From Bacteroidales bacterium (lineage in GTDB: Bacteria; Bacteroidota; Bacteroidia; Bacteroidales; UBA4181): a DNA stretch of 10,266 nt. Below, in pieces: positions 1-6,978 of this stretch (the stretch's first letter is position 1; each line of letters begins with the position of its first letter). The notes beneath the pieces were generated by a model. It saw nothing but the letters and a program-made list of their open reading frames with translations. It was not told the origin of the DNA and did no database searches. A program made the position numbers and the translations under genes. The stretch is taken from NCBI GenBank assembly GCA_031264715.1, contig JAISDP010000128.1, positions 1 through 10,266 on the forward strand, in the 5' to 3' direction.

Positions 1-12
1 AATAAGTTAAAG

Positions 13-43
13 ATTGACAAAAATCAGTATTTTTTTAACTTTG
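13..43 (+). promoter_or_regulatory. Bacteroidota-type promoter of the beta-galactosidase gene
   Basis: A TAACTTTG box at 36-43 fits the Bacteroidota -7 consensus TAnnTTTG exactly. ATTG at 13-16 lies 19 nt upstream and fits the -33 TTTG-like element and its usual 19-21 nt spacing. Transcription would start near 50, giving a leader of about 40 nt before the ATG at 92. A second exact box, TATCTTTG at 51-58, has no good -33 partner and may be coincidental. The leader is A/T-rich with no Shine-Dalgarno sequence, as is normal in this phylum. Confidence 0.6.
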
Positions 44-91
44 TAAAAACTATCTTTGTCGTTCTCAATTCATCAATCAAATTAAATTAAT

Positions 92-3000
92 ATGAATTAT
101 CGAATAACTTGCAGTCTTCTTTTGGCTGGCATCACAGTAACAGGAACGAATGCCCAGATACCTTACTGGCAGGATATGAATGTGATGCGCGTGAATACCG
201 AACAACCGCGTACAACCTTCATGACTTATGACAACAGGCAGGACGCCCTGAGTCTGAAGTATGAAAACAGCAAGTATTACCGGCTGCTCAACGGCGCTTG
301 GAAGTTTTATTTTGTAGATGCTTACGCCAAATTACCCGCCGGTATTACCGATCCGGATATAAGCGTCGACTGGAAGGATATTACCGTGCCGGGCAATTGG
401 GAATTGCAGGGTTTCGGCACAGCCATCTACACCAACCACGGCTACGAGTTCAAGCCGCGCAACCCAACCCCGCCCTTATTGCCCGAGGAAACCCCCGTGG
501 GCGTGTACCGCAGGGACATCGAAATACCGGACGACTGGATGGACCGCAATATCTTCCTTCACATTGCCGGCGTCAAATCAGGCGCTTACGTGTACGTCAA
601 CGGACAGGAAGCGGGCTACAGTACCGATTCGAAGAATCCGGCAGAATACCTCATCAACAAATATGTAAAACCCGGTAAAAATGTCCTTACTTTGAAGGTT
701 TACCGCTGGTCGACCGGTTCATATCTCGAATGTCAGGACTTTTTCCGCATCAGCGGTATCGAACGCGATGTGTTCCTGTGGTCGCAGCCCAAAACGTCGA
801 TCCGTGATTTCCGGGTGGTATCGACGCTGGACGACACATATAAGAATGGGATTTTTAAAATTGCGATAGATGTGAAAAACTTGTCCGGTGCGGCTTCGGC
901 TGTGACGGTGGCTTACGACCTGCTCGACCCGCAGGGGAAAACGGTGGCGTCGTCATCGCAAAATGTAACGGTGAACCCCGGCAGCGAACAAACCGCGAGC
1001 TTTGAAGCGACCCTGAAAGACGTGCCGACCTGGACATCGGAAAAACCGAATCTGCACCGCCTGCTGATGACGGTTACCAAAGACGGGAAACTGATCGAAG
1101 CCGTTCCATTTCACGTAGGATTCCGCCGCATCGAAATCAAGGAAAGCGAATACGAAAAGGATGGCCGAAAATTGCCTTTGTTTTATGTCAACGGTCAGCC
1201 GATCAAGCTCAAAGGCGTCAATATTCACGAAACAAGCCAGTATAGCGGCCATTATGTGACGCGCGAACAGATGGCGCGTAACTTTGAATTGATGAAACGC
1301 AACAATATCAATACCGTCCGGTTGAGCCATTATCCGCAGGACCGCAAGTTCTACGAGCTTTGCGACGAGTATGGGATTTATGTATATGACGAAGCGAATA
1401 TCGAATCGCACGGCATGTATTACAACCTGCGCAAGGGCGGCACTTTGGGCAATAATCCCGACTGGCTGGATCATCACATGTATCGTATCGAAAATGTGTT
1501 CGAACGCAACAAGAATTATCCCTGCGTCACCATCTGGTCGATGGGAAACGAAGCCGGTAATGGCTACAATTTCTACCGGGCTTACCTTTGGCTGAAAGAT
1601 AAGGACAAAAACCTGATGGCGCGTCCGGTGAATTACGAACGGGCTTTGTGGGAGTGGAATACCGACATGTATGTGCCGCAATATCCTTCGGCGGCATGGC
1701 TCGAAGAGATCGGAGCCAGGGGAGCCGACCGTCCCGTGGTACCTTCGGAATATGCACATGCGATGGGCAACTCCACCGGCGACCTCTACGGACAATGGCA
1801 GGCTATCTACAAATATCCCCAGTTGCAGGGCGGTTACATTTGGGAATGGATAGACCATGCGCTGCTGGCCAAAAACGAAAAGGGACAATCATTTTGGGCG
1901 TATGGCGGCGATTTCGGCAAGGATATGCCGTCGGACGGAAACTTTGTTGCCGACGGCCTGATTGGACCGGATCAAAAGCCGCATCCGGCCATGGCCGAAG
2001 TGAAATACACGCACCAGAATGTCGGTTTCGAAGCCGTGGATCCGGCCAAGGGCGATTTCAAAATCACCAACCGTTTTTATTTCACCAATCTGGACAAGTA
2101 TACCATCAGGTATCAGATCGTCCGTAATGGCAAGACCGTAACGGAATCCGTACTGCCCGCGCTCAACCTTGCCCCGCAGCAGTCGCAAACTGTGAATGTG
2201 CCGGTGGCGTCGTTGACGGCGGTTCCCGGTGCCTTCTATTATGTAAACTTCGAAGTGGTCGCTAAAACCGCCGAACCGTTGATCCCTGCGGGACATATCA
2301 TCGCCTATGACCAGTTCGAACTCCCGTTGACCGCGCCTGTGGAGGAATATACGGCGAAAGGCGCGCCGTTGAAAATCGTACAGGACGAGCATACGTTAAG
2401 AGCCGTTTCGTCGAAAGTCGATTTCATATTCAACAGGAAATCGGGGATGGTAACCGCCTACAAAGTGGATGGCGTGGAATATTTCCCTGACGGATTCGGC
2501 GTACAGCCCAATTTCTGGCGCGCCCCCACCGACAACGACTACGGCAACCGGATGCCCATGCGCCTGCAGGTTTGGAAGCAATCGAGCAGGGATTTCAACG
2601 TGGTGGACAGCAAGATCGCCGACGAGGGCAACAACATCCGCATTTCCGCAAGTTATCTCCTCAAGGCGGGTAATCTCTACATCGTTCGTTACCTGATCTA
2701 TCCTTCGGGCGTGGTACATGTCTCGGCGCGTTTTACCCCGGCTGTCGCCGAAGAAACCCAAACCGGCGTTTCCGAAGCCGAAGCCCTGGCTACCGCATCG
2801 CCGCAAGCCGTGGAAGACCGCCGTAAGGCATCGGAGCTTGAAGTACCGCGCATCGGCGTCCGCTTCCGTTTGCCGGTTAGCATGGACCAGGTGCAATACC
2901 TCGGCCGCGGCCCCGGAGAAAATTACTGCGACCGCTACAGGGGAACGCTCGTGGGATTGTACCGGAACACGGCCTGGGACATGTATTACCCGTACGTGCG

Positions 3001-3445
3001 TCCGCAGGAAAACGGCCACCATACCGATACGCGCTGGTTGTCGCTCACGGCCAAAAACGGAAAGGGTCTGATGATACAGGCCGACGAAACCGTCGGGTTC
3101 AATGCCTTGCGCAACTCCGTCGAGGACTTCGACGGCGAGGAATCGCAGGCCGATTATCAGTGGAACAACTTCACGCCCGAAGAAATCGCTCATAAGGATT
3201 ACGACCAGGCGCGCAACCGCATGCCGAAGCAAACCCATGCGGTAGACATTACGCCCCGGAACTTTGTGGAAGTATGCGTGGATATGAAGCAGCAGGGCGT
3301 TGCCGGGTATGACAGCTGGGGAGCGCGTCCCATCAGGGAGGCCACCATCCCGGCCAACCGGGAATATAACTGGGGCTTTACGCTGATACCGGTTGCCAGA
3401 GCTGCCGAAGCAGCCGGAAAACCAATGATGCGGTATCAAAAATGA
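92..3445 (+). CDS. lacZ: Exported GH2 beta-galactosidase (LacZ type)
   Basis: This 1117-aa glycoside hydrolase family 2 enzyme should hydrolyse terminal beta-galactosides by a retaining mechanism, probably in the periplasm. A signal peptide covers residues 1-21, with likely cleavage after TNA. Approximate domain order is: N-terminal jelly-roll sugar-binding domain 45-230, Ig-like domain 233-345, TIM barrel 348-645, a second beta-sandwich 660-745, and the LacZ small-chain domain 770-1105. In the barrel, SMGNEAGNG places the acid/base at E487 and PSEYAHAMGNS places the nucleophile at E553. DEANIESHG (E438, H440) matches the metal-binding residues of E. coli LacZ, and FWRAPTDND near 808 is typical of the family. 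It is longer than E. coli LacZ (about 1023 aa) because of the signal peptide and an Ala/Glu-rich insert at about 885-917. Such genes often belong to polysaccharide-utilisation loci, but no SusC/SusD or sensor gene is visible here. The exact galactoside substrate cannot be told from sequence. Confidence 0.95.
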   Translation: MNYRITCSLLLAGITVTGTNAQIPYWQDMNVMRVNTEQPRTTFMTYDNRQDALSLKYENSKYYRLLNGAWKFYFVDAYAKLPAGITDPDISVDWKDITVPGNWELQGFGTAIYTNHGYEFKPRNPTPPLLPEETPVGVYRRDIEIPDDWMDRNIFLHIAGVKSGAYVYVNGQEAGYSTDSKNPAEYLINKYVKPGKNVLTLKVYRWSTGSYLECQDFFRISGIERDVFLWSQPKTSIRDFRVVSTLDDTYKNGIFKIAIDVKNLSGAASAVTVAYDLLDPQGKTVASSSQNVTVNPGSEQTASFEATLKDVPTWTSEKPNLHRLLMTVTKDGKLIEAVPFHVGFRRIEIKESEYEKDGRKLPLFYVNGQPIKLKGVNIHETSQYSGHYVTREQMARNFELMKRNNINTVRLSHYPQDRKFYELCDEYGIYVYDEANIESHGMYYNLRKGGTLGNNPDWLDHHMYRIENVFERNKNYPCVTIWSMGNEAGNGYNFYRAYLWLKDKDKNLMARPVNYERALWEWNTDMYVPQYPSAAWLEEIGARGADRPVVPSEYAHAMGNSTGDLYGQWQAIYKYPQLQGGYIWEWIDHALLAKNEKGQSFWAYGGDFGKDMPSDGNFVADGLIGPDQKPHPAMAEVKYTHQNVGFEAVDPAKGDFKITNRFYFTNLDKYTIRYQIVRNGKTVTESVLPALNLAPQQSQTVNVPVASLTAVPGAFYYVNFEVVAKTAEPLIPAGHIIAYDQFELPLTAPVEEYTAKGAPLKIVQDEHTLRAVSSKVDFIFNRKSGMVTAYKVDGVEYFPDGFGVQPNFWRAPTDNDYGNRMPMRLQVWKQSSRDFNVVDSKIADEGNNIRISASYLLKAGNLYIVRYLIYPSGVVHVSARFTPAVAEETQTGVSEAEALATASPQAVEDRRKASELEVPRIGVRFRLPVSMDQVQYLGRGPGENYCDRYRGTLVGLYRNTAWDMYYPYVRPQENGHHTDTRWLSLTAKNGKGLMIQADETVGFNALRNSVEDFDGEESQADYQWNNFTPEEIAHKDYDQARNRMPKQTHAVDITPRNFVEVCVDMKQQGVAGYDSWGARPIREATIPANREYNWGFTLIPVARAAEAAGKPMMRYQK

Positions 3446-3505
3446 AGTATGACGAGTGAAGAATACCTTCCGGACGGAGCAATTCTTCATTTTTCATCCT
3501 TCATT
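3441..3505. repeat. Imperfect inverted repeat overlapping the lacZ stop
   Basis: The arms 3441-3464 and 3482-3505 pair over 24 positions: 8 bp next to the loop (TGAAGAAT/ATTCTTCA), a 4-nt mismatch, 4 bp, a 1-nt mismatch and 7 bp (AATGAAG/CTTCATT). The loop, 3465-3481, contains TCCGGACGGA, which can itself fold. The left arm includes the TGA stop of lacZ (3443-3445). The right arm continues as a TTCATTCTTCATTCTT run. The structure could end or attenuate lacZ transcripts, protect the mRNA 3' end, or be a dispersed intergenic palindrome. No T-run follows the stem, so it is not a classic intrinsic terminator. Confidence 0.7.
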
Positions 3506-3518
3506 CTTCATTCTTTTG

Positions 3519-4037
3519 ATGATGATTTTTAAAGAAAAACTCAATCAGGTAAAAGCCTTTGCATTCGATGTGGACGGCGTATTCTCCGACATGCTGATGC
3601 TGCACCCGTCGGGCGAGTTGATGCGCACCATGAATGTAAAGGACGGTTATGCCGTGCAGTATGCCCGTCGGAAAGGCTATCCTGTGGCCATCATTACCGG
3701 CGGCAGTACGGAATCCATCCGTATCCGCTTCAATGCCCTGGGCGTAGACGACGTTTACCTGCGTTCGTCCGACAAGATATACGACCTGAACGATTTTGCA
3801 GCGCGTCATGCGTTGAGCCTCGACCGGGTTTTGTATATGGGCGACGACATTCCCGACATCGAAGTGATGCGCGCTTCGGGCATTACTGCCTGTCCTGCCG
3901 ATGCGGCTGTCGAAATCAAGGAAATAGCGGATTATATCTCGCCTAAAGGCGCCTGTAAAGGTTGTGTCCGCGATGTGATCGAACAGACCCTGCGCGTACA
4001 GGGACGGTGGATGGAAGCCGATGCACACAGGTGGTAA
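3519..4037 (+). CDS. kdsC: KdsC-type HAD phosphatase (Kdo-8-phosphate phosphatase)
   Basis: This 172-aa HAD-superfamily phosphatase has the short capless architecture of KdsC, which removes phosphate from 3-deoxy-D-manno-octulosonate 8-phosphate during lipopolysaccharide core synthesis in the cytoplasm. Motif I is FDVDGVFSD (nucleophile D17, acid D19), motif II is ITGG, SSDK supplies the motif III lysine, and motif IV is GDDIPD (D109, D110). The end, PKGACKGCVRDVIEQTL, resembles the KdsC C-terminal segment that reaches a neighbouring subunit, with CKG where a glycine-rich stretch is usual. The frame opens at a GTG (3456), but the extra 21 residues would be encoded by the inverted repeat, so ATG 3519 or the adjacent ATG 3522 is the likely start. 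The gene follows lacZ by 73 nt. A related sugar acid phosphatase, such as the KDN-9-phosphate enzyme known in Bacteroides, is possible. Confidence 0.85.
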   Translation: MMIFKEKLNQVKAFAFDVDGVFSDMLMLHPSGELMRTMNVKDGYAVQYARRKGYPVAIITGGSTESIRIRFNALGVDDVYLRSSDKIYDLNDFAARHALSLDRVLYMGDDIPDIEVMRASGITACPADAAVEIKEIADYISPKGACKGCVRDVIEQTLRVQGRWMEADAHRW

Positions 4038-4100
4038 TGCCGGGGCTTGAACAGGATGTGGAAAATCGTGTGATCAAAATAAAGTATAAAACCAAATCGT

Positions 4101-4811
4101 ATGTATAAAATAGAAATAATCATTGGCCCCGATACCCGGCTGGCAGAGTTGATTCTCGACTTTCCGGAACTGCTTGATGCCTTGGAACAGTTGAACATCA
4201 GGCTGGGATTCGGCGAGCAGAGCATCCGGGAGGTGGCGGATCGCTACCGGATCAATTACGATGCCTTCCTGGTGGTCATCCACACATATTGCGACTGTTT
4301 GTCGCCGGGAAAAACGATTAAGAAAGAGGCGCTGGGCGACTTGCTCGCCTTCCTGAAAAATTCGCACAACGGATTCAAACGGAAGCAAATTCCCGAATTG
4401 AAAAAACTGATCGCTGCTTTTGCCGGCGAAATACCTGAAAAATACGGTCAGATGCTGATCTCTTTTTTCGACGGTTATATCAAGGAAGTTTACGATCATT
4501 TCGAATATGAAGACAGTACCGTATTCCCTTATATCGGAGCGATCCTCGAAAATCGCCCGGCGAGCGGGTTTGCCATCAACGAGTTCGAAAAGAACCATAC
4601 GGACATCGAACAGAAATTGCTGGATTTGAAAAACATACTGATCAAATACATGCCCGAAAAAATAGAATCCGCATATCGGGTACAAATCCTTCATTACCTG
4701 TTCGAGTTCGACCAGCAACTCTCCTGCCATACCAAGCTCGAAGACCAGGTGTTGGCGCCATCGGTAAAGAAAGTGGAAAAGAAAGAGCGGCACGCCAGAA
4801 ACCTGAAATAA
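4101..4811 (+). CDS. Hemerythrin-domain di-iron protein, YtfE/RIC-like
   Basis: This 236-aa soluble protein combines an N-terminal ScdA_N/DUF1858-like helical domain (about 5-62) with a four-helix hemerythrin domain (about 80-225). Candidate iron ligands are H89 (NSHNGF), H133 and E137 (DHFEYE), H166 (KNHTDIE), H210 and E214 (CHTKLE). The order and spacing closely follow the ligands of E. coli YtfE (H84, H129, E133, H160, H204, E208), a protein for repair of iron-sulfur centres damaged by nitric oxide or oxidants. The N-terminal domain here lacks the paired cysteines typical of ScdA_N; the matching place reads LGFGEQS. The role may therefore be sensing or iron handling rather than classic repair. 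The gene begins 63 nt after kdsC and is followed 19 nt later by a LuxR-type regulator, which suggests co-transcription and a joint stress-response function. Di-iron binding is well supported; the physiological role is inferred. Confidence 0.85.
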   Translation: MYKIEIIIGPDTRLAELILDFPELLDALEQLNIRLGFGEQSIREVADRYRINYDAFLVVIHTYCDCLSPGKTIKKEALGDLLAFLKNSHNGFKRKQIPELKKLIAAFAGEIPEKYGQMLISFFDGYIKEVYDHFEYEDSTVFPYIGAILENRPASGFAINEFEKNHTDIEQKLLDLKNILIKYMPEKIESAYRVQILHYLFEFDQQLSCHTKLEDQVLAPSVKKVEKKERHARNLK

Positions 4812-4830
4812 TCGACAATTTACCACACAC

Positions 4831-5415
4831 ATGTTCAAACTTATAGCTGTTATTGACAGGTCGCGCATCATCCGGGAAGGGATAGCCGCCATATTACGCG
4901 AAGGGAACATCTGTCAACGTATCGGAAGTCTGGAAAACCTGGACGAATGGAGGTTTGCGTTCAAGGATGCGGATCCCGACCTGATCATCGTCGATCCGCA
5001 TCTTTGGCATAAAAACGATATAAAGAAACTGAAGATCAGAGAATCCGCGCACAGACCGATCGTTGTCGGTATCATCTACCGGTATTGCGACCGCGAAACC
5101 CTTGGACTGTTCGACGAGACCATCTACATTACCGATCCGGATGAAGCCATTATCGACAAACTGCGCCACCTGCAAAAATATAGCAGCGATACCGCCAAAG
5201 CCCAAAGTCTGACGGCTCGCGAGAAAGATGTACTGAGACTGCTGCTGCAAGGCTATTCCAACAAGGAAGTAGCCGACCGACTGGTGATCAGCCCCCATAC
5301 AGCGATTGCGCACCGCAAAAACATCATCGAAAAAACGGGAATTCGCTCCCTGCCGGGATTGGCAGTGTATGCACTCTTGAATAATATTAGCGATATCAAT
5401 CATATTTCCAAATAA
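4831..5415 (+). CDS. LuxR/NarL-type regulator with degenerate receiver domain
   Basis: This 194-aa protein has an N-terminal receiver-like domain (about 1-115) and a C-terminal LuxR/GerE helix-turn-helix (about 126-185; LTAREKDVLRLLLQGYSNKE, then PHTAIAHRKNIIEKTG). The HTH is intact and should bind DNA. The receiver fold is recognisable from AVIDRS at beta-1 and LIIVDPH at beta-3. D55 fills the phospho-acceptor place, but the beta-1 acidic pair is reduced to one Asp (D9-R10), the beta-4 Thr/Ser is replaced in VVGIIYR, and the beta-5 lysine is absent (IYITDPD). Ordinary aspartyl phosphorylation is therefore doubtful. No histidine kinase is adjacent. The gene sits 19 nt after the hemerythrin gene, so the hemerythrin protein or the redox state it reports may be the input. 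That link is inference; the DNA-binding family is clear. Confidence 0.85.
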   Translation: MFKLIAVIDRSRIIREGIAAILREGNICQRIGSLENLDEWRFAFKDADPDLIIVDPHLWHKNDIKKLKIRESAHRPIVVGIIYRYCDRETLGLFDETIYITDPDEAIIDKLRHLQKYSSDTAKAQSLTAREKDVLRLLLQGYSNKEVADRLVISPHTAIAHRKNIIEKTGIRSLPGLAVYALLNNISDINHISK

Positions 5416-5432
5416 TTGAAAAATCATCGCAT

Positions 5433-5468
5433 TTTGACTGAAAAATTGACAGTCAGATATATTTTTTT
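5433..5468 (+). terminator. Possible weak intrinsic terminator after the LuxR-type gene
   Basis: TTTGACTG (5433-5440) pairs with CAGTCAGA (5450-5457), giving 6 strong pairs plus a G-T and an A-T pair around a 9-nt A-rich loop. TATATTTTTTT follows at 5458-5468. The stem is short and A/T-rich, so termination would be weak. The same palindrome could be an operator. Confidence 0.4.
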
Positions 5469-5532
5469 GAGGAATAAAACAGTTTTGGTATGACTTTTGT
5501 ATAGGAATGCACGAGGCTAAGTAAAAAATGAT

Positions 5533-5559
5533 TATTACAATTGCTCATTAACTGTAATA
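5533..5559. repeat. Short inverted repeat, possible operator
   Basis: TATTACA (5533-5539) and TGTAATA (5553-5559) form a perfect 7-bp inverted repeat separated by 13 nt. The dyad size suits a dimeric DNA-binding protein, and the adjacent LuxR-type regulator is one candidate. In such AT-rich DNA a 7-bp dyad could also arise by chance. Confidence 0.3.
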
Positions 5560-5641
5560 TATCGCATTAACTTAATTTTAAATAAATTTTATTCTTTTTT
5601 TATAAAAAGATAACGATCATATTGAATTCTAAATTTTTGTG

Positions 5642-5649
5642 TACTTTTG
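5642..5649 (+). promoter_or_regulatory. Promoter -7 box for the pseudouridine synthase gene
   Basis: TACTTTTG fits TAnnTTTG exactly and lies about 60 nt before the ATG at 5709. It sits inside GTACTTTTGTAC (5641-5652), whose GTAC ends are palindromic. The only -33-like sequence is ATTG at 5621-5624, with a short 17-nt spacer, so the assignment rests mainly on the -7 box and its position. Confidence 0.45.
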
Positions 5650-5708
5650 TACGCGATTTTAACATTTTATTTTAATTTAATCATTTAATTATCAGTAGGT
5701 AGCAATTT

Positions 5709-6872
5709 ATGGATAGCAGAAACGATTGGAAGCGAGTAGCCAGAACGGGCGCTCCTTCACGTTCGGAAAAGTATGGGAATGAGCGTCGGGAAATCCGTGA
5801 TGGAAACAACAGCTCGCGTAGGCCGTATACCAACAGTTATAACGCAGCAGGAAACCGTGGATACAATAACGACGACAATTACGGGAATCGTATGGAAGAC
5901 CCGAATTACAATAATGATCGGGAAGATAATTCCGGTTACGACTCTGGCTACATTGATTTGAACAGCGCTGTAGACTCGGTTCCCGGAAAGAAAAAACGTA
6001 AACGCATTGTCAAGGAAACGGCTGGTGGCGCGCCAATACATAAGCCTTATCAAAAGGTCGTGTTAAAAAGAAAAGGGCCGCAAAAACCGCCGCCACCACC
6101 ACCCCTCAAGAAAAAAATAAAACCGATTGCTCCCGTCTACCCGGATGTTGTGTTCGACAAGCCCATCCGCTTGAACCGGTTTATTGCCAACACCGGTTTA
6201 TGCTCGCGCCGCGAAGCCGACGAACATATCAAGGAAGGCTTGATCAAGGTGAACGGCAAACTAATAACCGAAATGGGTATAAAAGTAAATCCCGATGACG
6301 AAGTTTGCTACAAAGAAAAAGCATTGAGCAACCAACGCAAAATCTACCTCCTGCTGAACAAGCCCAAAGGTTTTGTTACATCGGTAGATGAGCCCAAAGG
6401 AAAGAAAATAGTGATGGACCTGGTGCGGAGCGCTTGTAAGGAACGCATCTACCCGGTAGGCCGTCTGGACAAAATGACCACCGGCGTATTGCTGTTCACC
6501 AACGACGGCGACCTGTCACTCAAGCTGACGCATCCGTCCAACCGCATGCGCAAAGTATATCAGGTAACATTGGATAAACCCCTTACCGAAGAGGATTTGG
6601 ATAAACTGGCACAAGGCATCGAACTCGAAGACGGCCCCATTGCGTTCGATTCCATTGCGTACACTGATTTTGAAAACAAAACGCAGATAGGCGTCGAAAT
6701 ACACTCCGGCAAGAACCGCATTGTACGCCGCATATTCGAATCGGCAGGATATAAGGTAATAAAACTCGATCGCGTGTATTTCGCCGGGTTAACCCGCAAA
6801 GGCTTGAAACGTGGAAAATGGCGCTTCCTCTCTCCCGAAGAAGTGGCTTTCCTCAAGATGATGCCATCATAG
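5709..6872 (+). CDS. rluB: RluB/RsuA-family rRNA pseudouridine synthase
   Basis: This 387-aa protein should isomerise a specific uridine to pseudouridine in ribosomal RNA; the closest functional match is RluB, which modifies 23S rRNA position 2605 in E. coli. Residues 1-153 are a low-complexity extension: first rich in Asn, Tyr, Asp, Gly and Arg, then basic with KKKRKR and a six-proline run at 127-132. The S4 RNA-binding domain starts near R154 (RLNRFIANTGLCSRREADEH). The catalytic domain follows, with LLLNKPKGFVTSV and the signature GRLDKMTTG, which places the catalytic aspartate at D254. GKNRIVRRIFESAGY and LTRKGLKRGKWRFLSPEE are typical family C-terminal motifs. The extension is far longer than in E. 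coli RluB and may aid ribosome or RNA contact. RsuA or RluE/F specificity cannot be excluded. The gene appears to stand alone: it has its own promoter-like box and a strong terminator. Confidence 0.9.
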   Translation: MDSRNDWKRVARTGAPSRSEKYGNERREIRDGNNSSRRPYTNSYNAAGNRGYNNDDNYGNRMEDPNYNNDREDNSGYDSGYIDLNSAVDSVPGKKKRKRIVKETAGGAPIHKPYQKVVLKRKGPQKPPPPPPLKKKIKPIAPVYPDVVFDKPIRLNRFIANTGLCSRREADEHIKEGLIKVNGKLITEMGIKVNPDDEVCYKEKALSNQRKIYLLLNKPKGFVTSVDEPKGKKIVMDLVRSACKERIYPVGRLDKMTTGVLLFTNDGDLSLKLTHPSNRMRKVYQVTLDKPLTEEDLDKLAQGIELEDGPIAFDSIAYTDFENKTQIGVEIHSGKNRIVRRIFESAGYKVIKLDRVYFAGLTRKGLKRGKWRFLSPEEVAFLKMMPS

Positions 6873-6922
6873 AGGATTGGAAATTAGCGCAAAGCGCGAA
6901 ATGCAATATTCAAGATAAGTCG

Positions 6923-6955
6923 ATACCCTGCAACGCTGTTGTGGGGTATTTTTTT
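6923..6955 (+). terminator. Strong intrinsic terminator after rluB
   Basis: The arms ATACCCTGCAAC (6923-6934) and GTTGTGGGGTAT (6938-6949) pair along 12 positions, two of them T-G wobbles, around a 3-nt GCT loop. A run of T follows directly (6949-6955). This is a textbook rho-independent terminator 50 nt beyond the rluB stop. Confidence 0.85.
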
Positions 6956-6978
6956 GGCATTGTTAATTTCATATAGAA

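Larger units (their letters stand above)
5416..5708. other. AT-rich intergenic region
   Basis: This 293-nt stretch has no convincing gene on either strand. It holds a weak terminator-like hairpin near the luxR-type gene, a 7-bp inverted repeat in the middle and a TAnnTTTG promoter box near its right end. A weaker promoter-like pair, TTTG at 5466-5469 and GACTTTTG at 5492-5499 (22-nt spacer, one mismatch), could drive a short non-coding transcript, but nothing else supports one. Confidence 0.6.

Noticed and set aside
2396..3490. A 364-codon open frame on the - strand opposite lacZ, with similar long ones at 953-1888 and 1889-2392.
   Set aside because: They lie fully opposite a well-recognised enzyme gene, show no recognisable domain, and have compositions typical of antisense frames in GC-richer coding DNA.
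3456..3518. GTG start that would add 21 residues to KdsC.
   Set aside because: The extra residues are encoded by the inverted repeat, and KdsC proteins normally begin a few residues before the DVDG motif, matching ATG 3519/3522.
1..4037. A polysaccharide-utilisation locus around the beta-galactosidase.
   Set aside because: No SusC/SusD-like, sulfatase, sensor or other glycosidase gene is visible in the window; the neighbour is a KdsC-type phosphatase.
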